A DNA stretch of 64,000 bases from contig NZ_CP004078.1 in NCBI RefSeq assembly GCF_000612505.1, positions 2,530,001 to 2,594,000 of the forward strand, given 5' to 3'. The DNA comes from Paenibacillus sabinae T27 (GTDB lineage Bacteria; Bacillota; Bacilli; Paenibacillales; Paenibacillaceae). This document shows, piece by piece, positions 17,662-25,767 of the stretch (the stretch's first letter is position 1; every line of letters begins with the position of its first letter). A program made the translations under genes and the position numbers. The notes beneath the pieces are model-generated. The model did not search any database and was not told the origin of the DNA. It saw nothing but the letters and a program-made list of their open reading frames with translations.

Positions 17662-18747
17662 TTGAAAAAATGGTTATTATGGAGTGTTGCCTTACTGCTT
17701 CTTCTGATGCCTTTGCAGGTAAGCGCCGCTGAGGTCAAGGAAGTCCGTCCAATCGCCGTACAGGGTGCAATGGACATGGAAGTCGCCTATTTTCTGAAGC
17801 AAATGGGCGAGTACAAGACGGAGACCTTCGGATCGTATCAATTTTATTCCGGCACCATCGAGGGTGTTCCGGTTGTCGTCTCCAAGACGAATATCGGCAT
17901 GGTCAATGCCGCGGCTTCGACAACGCTCTTAATCGAGAAATATCATCCGAAAGCGATCATTAACCAGGGAACCGCCGGCGGTCACGACCCCGCGCTACAT
18001 CAGTTCGATATTGTGGTTGGCGCCAAAGCGATCAATTACAGCTGGATCGAATCTCCGCATCGAGATGCGGGAGCGGGAATCGACACCGGCAGCTGGAAGG
18101 TCATGCCCAAACCCCTCGAGCCGGACCCCGAGCTGTACAAGACGGCAATGAGCTTGGCCGATCAGTATAAGCACGGCAAAGTCGTATCTGGCGTTATCGG
18201 CACTTCGGATGCGTGGAACAAGGAAATCGACCGCATTAACCAGCTGCACAATACGCTAGGCACAAGCGCGGAAGAGATGGAGACCGCGTCGGTGGCAGAT
18301 GTAGCCAGAACATTCAACGTTCCTTTCCTTGGCATCCGGGTATTGTCCAATTCCGAACTGTACGGAGAGGATTTCGCTCCGGTTTCCAGTGATTACTGCT
18401 CTGAATTTGTGATTGAGGTTATCAAAAAAATCGAGAGCGGCGTCACATTCTCGGACAAGCTTCAGGTGTACGCGGACGGTAAAGAGGTTGTAGGTCTTCA
18501 AGGAGAGTACAAAAGCGGGAAGGTATGGCTTCCTCTGCGGGGCGTCATGGAAAGCCTCGGTTCCAAAGTGACATGGGACGGCGCCAAGAAGCAGATCGTG
18601 GTCGTTACCGACGGTAAGCTGGCCGCAATCAAAGCGGGCGAAACCATGGTCAAACAAGGTACGGCGTGGATCAACATGGATGTGCTGGAAGCCAAGTTCG
18701 ATTTGACTACAGATTTTCTCGGCTCCGGCGTATATATCTATCCATAA
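17662..18747 (+). CDS. Secreted MTA/SAH-nucleosidase-like protein with stalk domain
   Basis: This exported protein has 361 residues. A signal peptide (MKKWLLWSVALLLLLMPLQVSA) leads to a nucleoside phosphorylase/MTAN fold (about 30-260) with VQGAMDMEV, TNIGMVNAAASTTLLIEKY, NQGTAGG and EEMETASVADVA. The C-terminal 90 residues look like a copper-amine-oxidase N-terminal-type domain (VWLPLRGVMESLGSKVTWD), often used as a wall-associated module. MTAN enzymes cleave methylthioadenosine or S-adenosylhomocysteine. At the usual catalytic Asp ('SD') this protein has SN in IRVLSNSEL, so activity may be altered. TTG start after GAGGTGAT. Secretion of a normally cytoplasmic enzyme is the odd point. Confidence 0.8.
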   Translation: MKKWLLWSVALLLLLMPLQVSAAEVKEVRPIAVQGAMDMEVAYFLKQMGEYKTETFGSYQFYSGTIEGVPVVVSKTNIGMVNAAASTTLLIEKYHPKAIINQGTAGGHDPALHQFDIVVGAKAINYSWIESPHRDAGAGIDTGSWKVMPKPLEPDPELYKTAMSLADQYKHGKVVSGVIGTSDAWNKEIDRINQLHNTLGTSAEEMETASVADVARTFNVPFLGIRVLSNSELYGEDFAPVSSDYCSEFVIEVIKKIESGVTFSDKLQVYADGKEVVGLQGEYKSGKVWLPLRGVMESLGSKVTWDGAKKQIVVVTDGKLAAIKAGETMVKQGTAWINMDVLEAKFDLTTDFLGSGVYIYP

Positions 18748-18790
18748 AAAATAGGTCGTTCAGTGCCGAATTTGCTTGTTCGTTCAAAGC

Positions 18791-18820
18791 TAGAGCTCTC
18801 CCCAACCGGGGAGAGCTCTA
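18791..18820. terminator. Bidirectional terminator
   Basis: TAGAGCTCTCCCC and GGGGAGAGCTCTA form a perfect 13-bp stem with loop AACC between convergent genes. The AlkD-like stop codon on the minus strand (18818-18820) lies inside the stem. Confidence 0.8.
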
Positions 18821-19489
18821 TTGCATTTTGCCGGACCGCATCAGCCATTTCAGTCCTTCTCTCCTGCTCAGCGGCTTCAGTTCCTCTTGCTCGATAAACG
18901 CCGTGACCGATGCCGGGTTCGTCTTGGAATATTCCCTTAGTGCCCAGCCGATCGCTTTTTGGATAAAAAATTCTCCGGACGATGCATGTTCACGGATATA
19001 GCGGTACAGCAGCGCTTCATCCGTCGCTTCCTTATAGTGGAGCTGGAAGAGGATGGCCGTGCGGTTTAGCCACATGTTGTCCGATTGCAGCCACTTCTCA
19101 GCGTACTCCGTCTTAAGCTCCGGATATTTGCGCAGCAGAAACCCGGCGGCATTGGCCGCCAGAAGATCGACGGTGTCCCACCACGAACGGGAGACGATGC
19201 AGGCTTCAATCATGCCGATGTCGGATGGCTCCAGCTTTTTTCGCAGGGACTCTGCGATATCCACACCGCAGTATTGATACTCCCTTTCGGGCTTTTCCCA
19301 CAGCAGGGGAACCCATTCCTTAACCGGGGGATGTTCCTTGAGAAAGGCTTTCAAGAGCTGTCTTCTTACGGGAGTCCGTACACCCAAATAAGGGAATTGA
19401 TCCCGCATATACGCGCTCATGGTCGCCGCCGCTTCCGGGTCCTGCGCATTTTCCAGTTCCCGGACCAGCTGCTTCAATGGTTCTTTCAT
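18818..19489 (-). CDS. AlkD-like DNA alkylation repair protein
   Basis: This 223-residue protein is made of HEAT-like helical repeats, the AlkC/AlkD DNA glycosylase fold, which removes alkylated bases by wrapping DNA. Family marks include YLGVRTPVRRQLLK, SRSWWDTVDLLA with the catalytic Asp, WLQSDNMWLNRTAILFQL and FFIQKAIGWALREYSKTNP. The ATG overlaps the stop of the upstream MFS gene by 4 bases, so the two are coupled. The stop lies in a strong terminator. Confidence 0.9.
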   Translation of the reverse strand: MKEPLKQLVRELENAQDPEAAATMSAYMRDQFPYLGVRTPVRRQLLKAFLKEHPPVKEWVPLLWEKPEREYQYCGVDIAESLRKKLEPSDIGMIEACIVSRSWWDTVDLLAANAAGFLLRKYPELKTEYAEKWLQSDNMWLNRTAILFQLHYKEATDEALLYRYIREHASSGEFFIQKAIGWALREYSKTNPASVTAFIEQEELKPLSRREGLKWLMRSGKMQ

Positions 19490-20634
19490 ACGTTTCGCTC
19501 CTTTCGGGATAAGCGGTATAAAATAAGGCCGAAGACGAACCCGGCAAACGACATGCCCGAGATGCAGACATACAGCGACTTCCCGCCGAAGGCGTTATAC
19601 AGCGCGCCGCCCGCATAGGAAGCGACAATACCCGATATTCCGAAGAACAGCAGAGCGAGTACGGTTTGTCCCGTCGCCCGCCATTCCGCGGGTACAATGC
19701 TGTACAAGTATTGAATCGCGGCGGAGTAGAAGACCGGGAAGGTCAGGATCTGCAAAAATTGCAGAAACACAAGCTGCTGCGGATCAGTGAGCCAGACGGA
19801 CAGAAAGAAGCGCAGGAAGTAGAAAAAGCCGGAAATCGAAATGATCATCAGCTCTTGACCTTTGCGAAGCCACCAGAAGCTTAGGGCGAACACGAGGATT
19901 TCGCTGCCTGCCGCAAGGAACCACGCTTGTCCGACAAGCTCCGGCTTGCCGCCAAGCTCGGAAATATAGACCCCAAGGAACGTATCGTTCATCCGGGCGG
20001 GAACCGAGCTGATCAGCACGAGAACGAGGAACAGAACCGTCTCCTTATTACCCAAAAAAGCCTTCAGACTGCCGAGAGTAACCGGTTTGCCTGATACAGG
20101 CGCGTCTGGCATGGCCCAGGTGGTTACAAAGCTCAGCAGCACGATGCCTGCGAAGAGCGGCGCGAGAACATGTCCGCCGAAATACGACATGACGTATCCG
20201 GCCAGCAGCGACATCACCGCATAACCGAGCGCGCCGTAGGTACGGATGGACCCGTAGCTTACGCCATGGACCTCGGCAACCCGGAAATTCAGGCTCTCCG
20301 TCAGCGGATCAATCGGCATCAGGAAGAAGTAGAGCAGCATGGCGAACGAAATCAGCGGGATAAAGCGGTCTGAAGCGTAAAGCGAATACCCGAGTACGCC
20401 CGCAAAAAGCAGGAGCAGCAGCAGAACCTTGCGGATCGTCTTGGTCCTATCGCTGATCATTCCCCATAGTGGTTGGGAGATAATCGTCACAAAGCCGCCG
20501 GTGCCAACGATGAATCCGATTTGTCCGGGGTTCAGACCCTGACCGGCCAGGTAGACCGGAAGAAATGGAATGAAGATCGCCAGCAGGGCAAAGTACAGAA
20601 AGTTAAAACCTCTTAATAGCTGTGGTGCGTTCAT
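19486..20634 (-). CDS. MFS transporter (MFS_1-like)
   Basis: This 382-residue membrane protein has about 12 helices. It resembles the nucleoside/phenylpropionate-type MFS_1-like group, with FLYFALLAIFIPFLPVYL at the start and the loop motif QPLWGMISDRTKTIRKV between helices 2 and 3. The substrate is unknown. It is cotranscribed with the alkylation-repair gene, which overlaps it. The minus-strand upstream gap (20635-20831) shows no clear operator. Confidence 0.82.
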   Translation of the reverse strand: MNAPQLLRGFNFLYFALLAIFIPFLPVYLAGQGLNPGQIGFIVGTGGFVTIISQPLWGMISDRTKTIRKVLLLLLLFAGVLGYSLYASDRFIPLISFAMLLYFFLMPIDPLTESLNFRVAEVHGVSYGSIRTYGALGYAVMSLLAGYVMSYFGGHVLAPLFAGIVLLSFVTTWAMPDAPVSGKPVTLGSLKAFLGNKETVLFLVLVLISSVPARMNDTFLGVYISELGGKPELVGQAWFLAAGSEILVFALSFWWLRKGQELMIISISGFFYFLRFFLSVWLTDPQQLVFLQFLQILTFPVFYSAAIQYLYSIVPAEWRATGQTVLALLFFGISGIVASYAGGALYNAFGGKSLYVCISGMSFAGFVFGLILYRLSRKERNV

Positions 20635-20831
20635 GGATGTTTTTTTACCTCACTAGTGCAGTATGTATGGATATTCGTTACAAAAGTCTGGTCCATCAAG
20701 TCATTCTATCATGAGCAGTCTTAAAAAGTAAGAAACCGATAGGCGTAAGAGGCCTTCTTCGGGACGCGACATTGAAAGACACATCGGCAAACTGCTATTC
20801 TTATAAGAAAAAAGGCAAAGGATGATGCGAA

Positions 20832-21440
20832 ATGACCTCCAAAAAGATAGACTGGTCAAGTGGTTCCTGGACCAACGAACCGGAATCCAGCCGTACTGAA
20901 GGAGATCGGCTTATCGTTCAAGCCGTTGAACAAAGCGATTACTGGCAGCAAACGATGTACGGTTTCCAGCATGATAATGGTCATGCACTACTGGCCTCGT
21001 GGGATGAACCTTTTGCCGTTGAAATTGCCTTTAAGCTGGACGGATTTTCCGGATTATACGATCAGGCGGGATTGATGCTGTGGCATAGTCCGACTCAGTG
21101 GATAAAATCAGGAATTGAAATCAACGACGGTGTGCCGCATCTTGGCGCCGTGGTAACGGATACATACTCGGACTGGTCTCTTTCGCCTGTACCCGAATGG
21201 ATTGGCAGAGAGATTACCATCCGCGCCTCCAGGCTGAACGATGCTGTCATTATCAGAGCCAGATCGAAGGAGGGACCGTGGCGAACTGTTCGTGTTGCCC
21301 GTTTCCCATATCTGACAAGTGTTCAGGCAGGACCTTTTCTATGCGCGCCGACCCGAGCGGGATTTCAGGTCACTTTTACTCGCTGGTCGTTAACGAGTCC
21401 TGATACGGATATACATATCGACCCTCCGGTCGGAGGATAG
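20832..21440 (+). CDS. DUF1349 concanavalin-A-like protein
   Basis: This cytoplasmic 202-residue protein is of the DUF1349 family, a jelly-roll (concanavalin-like) fold annotated in yeast as 'regulation of enolase'. Signatures are FKLDGFSGLYDQAGLML, WIKSGIEINDGVPHLGAVVTD and SDWSLSP. It probably binds a carbohydrate, but no biochemical role is established. It starts after AAAGGATGAT and precedes the exonuclease gene by 45 bases. Confidence 0.8.
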   Translation: MTSKKIDWSSGSWTNEPESSRTEGDRLIVQAVEQSDYWQQTMYGFQHDNGHALLASWDEPFAVEIAFKLDGFSGLYDQAGLMLWHSPTQWIKSGIEINDGVPHLGAVVTDTYSDWSLSPVPEWIGREITIRASRLNDAVIIRARSKEGPWRTVRVARFPYLTSVQAGPFLCAPTRAGFQVTFTRWSLTSPDTDIHIDPPVGG

Positions 21441-21485
21441 GAATAACTGGGTTGTATTAAGAATAAGCGAGGAGAATAACGAAGA

Positions 21486-22256
21486 ATGAAGCTGGTATCC
21501 TGGAACGTGAACGGGCTGAGGGCCTGTGTGAACAAAGGGTTTAACGATTTTTTTGAAGAAACCGATGCGGATATCTTCTGCGTGCAGGAAACGAAGCTCC
21601 AGGAAGGGCAAATTACCTTCGACCACGGAGAGAGGTACCGCCAGTATTGGAATTACGCCGTCAAGAAGGGATATTCCGGTACCGCTGTGTTTACTAAAAA
21701 AGAGGCTCTGGCCGTCACCCTCGGTCTGGAAGGGGAGGAGGAGACGGAAGGGAGAGTCATCACGCTGGAATTTGACAACTTCTATCTAGTCAATGCCTAC
21801 AGCCCCAATGCCCGGCGCGATCTGTCGAGACTGGAATACCGGCTGGAGTGGGAGGACCGGTTCCGCGCCCATTTGCAGCGTCTGGACAAGCATAAGCCGG
21901 TCGTGATATGCGGCGATTTGAACGTGGCTCATCAGGAGATCGATTTAAAAAATGCGAAATCCAACAACGGCAATTCCGGCTTTACCCCGGAGGAGCGGCA
22001 AAAGATGACCGAGCTGCTGGAAACAGGGTTCGTCGATACGTTCCGCCACCTGCATCCCGATGTGAAGGATGCATATTCCTGGTGGTCCTACATGCCGAAG
22101 GTCCGGGAACGGAATATAGGCTGGCGGATTGACTATTTTCTCGTGTCCGCAAGGCTGGCTCCATCTATTGAAGAGGCTCGGATCGAGTGCGCGGTTATGG
22201 GCAGCGATCATTGTCCGGTTGTTCTGGAACTTAGCGCGGCTGTGCCTCCATTGTGA
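21486..22256 (+). CDS. exoA: Exodeoxyribonuclease III / AP endonuclease
   Basis: This 256-residue base-excision repair enzyme would cut 5' of abasic sites and degrade 3' ends. All ExoIII family motifs are present in order: SWNVNGLRA, FCVQETKL (metal-binding Glu), YSPNARRDLSRLEYR, GDLNVAHQEIDL, GWRIDYFLVS and the terminal GSDHCPV with the catalytic His. Length is normal for Gram-positive ExoA. It is preceded by GAGGAGAATAACGAAG and followed at 50 bases by the aminopeptidase. Confidence 0.95.
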   Translation: MKLVSWNVNGLRACVNKGFNDFFEETDADIFCVQETKLQEGQITFDHGERYRQYWNYAVKKGYSGTAVFTKKEALAVTLGLEGEEETEGRVITLEFDNFYLVNAYSPNARRDLSRLEYRLEWEDRFRAHLQRLDKHKPVVICGDLNVAHQEIDLKNAKSNNGNSGFTPEERQKMTELLETGFVDTFRHLHPDVKDAYSWWSYMPKVRERNIGWRIDYFLVSARLAPSIEEARIECAVMGSDHCPVVLELSAAVPPL

Positions 22257-22305
22257 TATACTGGTAAGATTCGGTTGAAAAATGAACAACGGAGGATGAG
22301 CAGAT

Positions 22306-23538
22306 ATGGCTTTTTTTGAACAAATGCTGGAAAAATATGCGGAATTGGTCGTCAAAGTAGGGGTGAACGTGCAGCCCGGGCAGGTGCTGATGGTTCACGC
22401 GCCGCTGGAGACCGCCGAACTGACCCGGCTGATTGTCGCGAAGGCCTACGAGGCTGGCGCTAAATACGTCATTATGGATTGGGATGACGAAGCAATCACC
22501 CGCATCCGTTACGAGAAAGCGCCGGACGATTCCTTCGGCTATTACCCGAAGTGGCATGCGGATATGCTGGAGCAATTCGCCGAGGAAGGGGGAGCCATCC
22601 TGCATATCAAAGTGCCCGATCCCGAACTGCTAAAGGGCATCGATTCCGCCAAAGTGTCCGCTTCGGTAAAAGCGGCGGCGATTGCCCGACAGAAGTACCA
22701 GGCTTACACCCGCAACAGCCGGATCAGCTGGTCGCTGATCAAAGCGCCGACCCGGGCCTGGGCGGACAAGGTATTCGCCGACCTGCCGGAAGAAGCGCGC
22801 ATTGACGCCATGTGGGAGGCGATCTTTCAGATGAACCGCGTCGAAGCGGACGGCGATCCTGTTGCCGCCTGGCGGGAGCATATCGCCCGTCTGAAGGAAC
22901 GACAGGAGAAGCTGAACGCCAAGCGCTACCGGAGTTTGCACTACCGCGCTCCGGGCACCGATCTGCGCGTGGAGCTGCCGGAGGGACATCTGTGGCGGGC
23001 CGCGGGAGGCGAGAACGAGAAGGGCGTCTATTTTGTCGCCAATATGCCGACCGAGGAAGTCTACTCCATGCCGCACCGCACCGGAGTGAATGGAATGGTA
23101 AGCAGCACGCTCCCACTGAATCTGAACGGACGGCTGGTGGACGGCATCAAGCTGACCTTCAAAGATGGCAAGGTAACGGAATTTGACGCTTCGACAGGCC
23201 GCGAGCATCTGGTTTCGCTGCTCGATACGGACGAAGGCGCGTCCTACTTGGGCGAAGTGGCGCTTGTGCCGCATGATTCGCCGATCTCCCGGCTGAACCG
23301 GATCTTTTACAACACAGGCATCGATGAGAATGCTTCCTGCCATTTCGCGCTCGGCAGCGCTTATCCGGTCAATATCGAGGGCGGGACGAAGCTAAGCCGG
23401 GATGAACTGCTGGCCAGAGGCGCCAACGTCAGCCTGACGCATGTCGATTTCATGATCGGGTCCCCCGAGCTGGATATCGACGGCGAGCTGCCGGATGGAA
23501 CGATCGAACCGGTGTTCCGGCAAGGAAATTGGGCGTAA
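22306..23538 (+). CDS. M29 family leucyl aminopeptidase (AmpS-like)
   Basis: This cytoplasmic metallo-aminopeptidase has 410 residues, a normal length for the thermophilic aminopeptidase (M29) family, which trims N-terminal residues using two metal ions. Conserved metal-site blocks are LGEVALVPHDSPIS, NTGIDENASCHFALGSAYP and VSLTHVDFMIGSPELDIDG. The start follows CGGAGGATGAGCAGAT. Just downstream is a 26-base tandem repeat array. Confidence 0.93.
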   Translation: MAFFEQMLEKYAELVVKVGVNVQPGQVLMVHAPLETAELTRLIVAKAYEAGAKYVIMDWDDEAITRIRYEKAPDDSFGYYPKWHADMLEQFAEEGGAILHIKVPDPELLKGIDSAKVSASVKAAAIARQKYQAYTRNSRISWSLIKAPTRAWADKVFADLPEEARIDAMWEAIFQMNRVEADGDPVAAWREHIARLKERQEKLNAKRYRSLHYRAPGTDLRVELPEGHLWRAAGGENEKGVYFVANMPTEEVYSMPHRTGVNGMVSSTLPLNLNGRLVDGIKLTFKDGKVTEFDASTGREHLVSLLDTDEGASYLGEVALVPHDSPISRLNRIFYNTGIDENASCHFALGSAYPVNIEGGTKLSRDELLARGANVSLTHVDFMIGSPELDIDGELPDGTIEPVFRQGNWA

Positions 23539-23592
23539 ATGATGCTGAGCTGGTGATGGAAGTCATTCGGGGATACGACTCCGAGGTTGCCA

Positions 23593-23732
23593 GCAAAGTG
23601 GAGGAATGATGCTGATCAGCAAAGTGGTGGCATGATGCTGATTTGCAAAGCGGTGGCATGATGCTGATTTGCAAAGTGGAGGAATGATGCTGATTTGCAA
23701 AGCGGTGGGGTGATGCTGATTTGCAAATTAGG
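23593..23732 (+). repeat. Tandem repeat, 26-bp unit, five copies plus a partial
   Basis: Five adjacent 26-base units (23593, 23619, 23645, 23671, 23697) each begin GCAAAG and end TGATGCTGAT plus two bases, followed by a partial sixth copy. Variation is mostly in the GTGGAGGAA/GCGGTGGCA segment. Copies abut with no spacers, so this is not CRISPR. It starts 55 bases after the aminopeptidase stop. Confidence 0.85.
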
Positions 23733-23781
23733 CGGAATTCCTCCCGCTTATTTTCGGGAATCTGGGGATTATGGTAGCCTG

Positions 23782-23908
23782 AGCGGGAAAATCTCCCTCT
23801 AAATCCGGTCTTTTGGCTGAAATCGAAGGGAAAAGGGCCAATAAACTGGAGATTTTCCCGCTAAATGGATGATACGTCCATTTTATCGAAAATAAGGGGG
23901 AGGTTTTC
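23782..23908. repeat. Palindromic intergenic repeat element
   Basis: AGCGGGAAAATCTCC (23782-23796) and GGAGATTTTCCCGCT (23848-23862) are a perfect 15-base inverted repeat. A third related copy (GGAGGTTTTCCCGTTAA) follows near 23896. This looks like a dispersed, non-coding palindromic element. The 930-base gap 23539-24471 holds no gene that I can support. Confidence 0.7.
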
Positions 23909-24135
23909 CCGTTAATTCGAGCATTTGCTTGCGGGATGGGCCAATTCTCTGATTAAGCTCCAGACTGGTTAGGGAGAGAGGCCTGCGGCAGCATTGTCCC
24001 CATAATCTCTATCATTCCTGCAACTTGCCTGAATCCTCACAATCAACACACACCTCACACACTTCACAACCATCATACACCTTACGCACTTCCCAGCTAT
24101 TCTAGCCTTCATTGCCATAGTAACCCTCGCCTCCT

Positions 24136-24215
24136 TACACCCACACACCCACACACCCACACACCCACACACCCACACACCCACATACCCACACACCCAC
24201 ACACTCACACATGCA
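24136..24215 (+). repeat. Microsatellite, 8-bp unit ACACACCC
   Basis: About nine near-perfect units of ACACACCC occupy 24136-24215, within a wider AC-rich stretch beginning near 24030. The minus-strand open frame across it (CVGVWVCG repeats) is low complexity and not a gene. Confidence 0.85.
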
Positions 24216-24423
24216 CATTGATCCAATTGTCCACTTCTTACACGCCCGCATTCCGACATTTTCTGCTCCCGTAATTCTGAGAAACCTCCGCTCCCTCCAC
24301 ATTATCGAATACTGATTGCACCGGATACCCCGCGCTTCATTTGCGAAAAGAAGAAGTGTCTCTATTGAATGCTTCGCATGAATGCTTCGCATTTTCGCCT
24401 TATGGGGAATTGTGCTATTATGA

Positions 24424-24447
24424 ATATTACTAACTAGTTAGTTATAT
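24424..24447. promoter_or_regulatory. TetR operator-like palindrome
   Basis: ACTAACTAGTTAGT (24429-24442) is a perfect 14-base palindrome. Allowing one mismatch pair it extends to 24 bases. It lies 25 bases before the TetR start and is the likely autoregulatory operator. Confidence 0.65.
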
Positions 24448-24471
24448 AAATTCAAATAGAGGAGGATGGCT

Positions 24472-25041
24472 ATGGCCGGAGGGAAAGGGGAAGTAACCCG
24501 CAACAAGCTTATCGCGTCGGCGGAGGCTTTGTTTGCCGGCAAAGGCTATCACGCGGCGACAGTGAGCCAGATCGTGGCTGGCGCGGGATTGACGCAGGCG
24601 GCGTTTTACCTGCATTTTGCAAGCAAGGAGGATATGCTTAAGGAACTGCTGCACCGGTTCGAGACCCGAATGTTAGAGCTCGGGAATGCTGGTGAAGAAG
24701 CCGGCAGACAGCCGGAAGGAGCGGTGGAAAGCTTCGCTGCCGGTTCGCTGGTGCGAATGTTCAAGCTTCTCGGAGAGAACATCAATTTGACCAAAATCGC
24801 GCTGCAGGGAGCATCGGGCGACCGGATTCGCCGCGAACTGGTGCAGCAAGTGTACACCAATCTGAAATTAAATCAGTCCCGGGGAGTTGTCAGCCCGGAC
24901 ATCGATCCGGAGGTGGCAGCCGAGTCGCTCGTTGCCTCGGTGGAAAGCCTGACCTACCGGTATTTATTGAACGGAGAAAGAAGCGAAGAGGAGCTTGGCC
25001 GGCAGGCCGCGAGAGTATTTTTACGGGGCATTCTAAAATAA
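24472..25041 (+). CDS. TetR/AcrR-family regulator
   Basis: This DNA-binding repressor has about 189 residues. The N-terminal helix-turn-helix is in 'HAATVSQIVAGAGLTQAAFYLHFASKEDMLKEL', split around residues 27-58, and a helical ligand domain follows. ATG 24466 abuts GAGGAGG, while ATG 24472 has proper spacing, so the protein starts MAGGKGEVTRNK. The HXXEE gene starts 12 bases after its stop and is probably its target. A palindrome just upstream suggests autoregulation. Confidence 0.88.
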   Translation: MAGGKGEVTRNKLIASAEALFAGKGYHAATVSQIVAGAGLTQAAFYLHFASKEDMLKELLHRFETRMLELGNAGEEAGRQPEGAVESFAAGSLVRMFKLLGENINLTKIALQGASGDRIRRELVQQVYTNLKLNQSRGVVSPDIDPEVAAESLVASVESLTYRYLLNGERSEEELGRQAARVFLRGILK

Positions 25042-25053
25042 GGAGGTATAACC

Positions 25054-25602
25054 ATGCTGGATTGGCTGGATGCGGCGGTTGATTGGGTCAGCCTGCTGTG
25101 GCTGTTTCCCGTGTTATTCATGTTTCATGATTTCGAGGAAATTCTGACGGTGGAGAAATGGGCCGAAAAAAATAGAGACAGGGTGCTCGAAGCACTGCCG
25201 CCCTTTGCCCGAAAGGCTCTTCTTCCATCGTTCTACTGCAGCACCCGCCGGTTTGCCGAGGATGTGCTGTACGTGTATTCCGTTATCGTGGCTTCGACCA
25301 TGCTGGCCGTGTTCTTTTCGGTTTATCTGCCGTTTCTGGCGGCGCTTTCCTTGTTCTTTCTCCATTCGTTCACACATGCCTTTCAAGCTTTTTATTTAAA
25401 AATGTACACGCCCGGCGTCTGGACGGCCATATTCATTGCGCTTCCCTATTCGGCGTATGCTTTTTACCGGTTTCTTGACGGGGGCGCCGCAGACTGGAGT
25501 GATATCGGAAGCAGCCTGATTGCCCTGCTTGTTATCGGCCCACCCCTGCTCCTGCTTCTGCTGAATGGGAGACGGAAGGCATCCAATCATTTGACGGATT
25601 AA
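25054..25602 (+). CDS. HXXEE-domain integral membrane protein
   Basis: This 182-residue membrane protein has about four helices. It carries the HXXEE motif as FHDFEEI (about residues 24-30) and a second conserved His cluster in LHSFTHAFQAFYLKMYTPGVWTA. The family's function is not established; membrane location and the conserved His/Glu suggest a metal- or lipid-related role. It is cotranscribed with the TetR gene 12 bases upstream, and a good AAGGAGGT precedes its ATG. Confidence 0.85.
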   Translation: MLDWLDAAVDWVSLLWLFPVLFMFHDFEEILTVEKWAEKNRDRVLEALPPFARKALLPSFYCSTRRFAEDVLYVYSVIVASTMLAVFFSVYLPFLAALSLFFLHSFTHAFQAFYLKMYTPGVWTAIFIALPYSAYAFYRFLDGGAADWSDIGSSLIALLVIGPPLLLLLLNGRRKASNHLTD

Positions 25603-25767
25603 GCGCAGCTGGATTTGTGCGGAAATCTAGTGTTTTCGTAGGAATGTTCTGGTAGAATCGGGACAAGAGGGGAGGTGATGGTACAATAGACCCATCAGAC
25701 CGGGACGGTCTGCAATAGTTGAATTTTAAATACATATTTTAAGAGTAGGAAGGGCGTCGGCGGAAAG

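Noticed and set aside
23593..23732. CRISPR array
   Set aside because: The 26-base units abut directly with no spacers, and no cas genes are nearby.
23969..24392. Protein with CVGVWVCG repeats on the minus strand
   Set aside because: It is the translation of a microsatellite and has no ribosome site or family.
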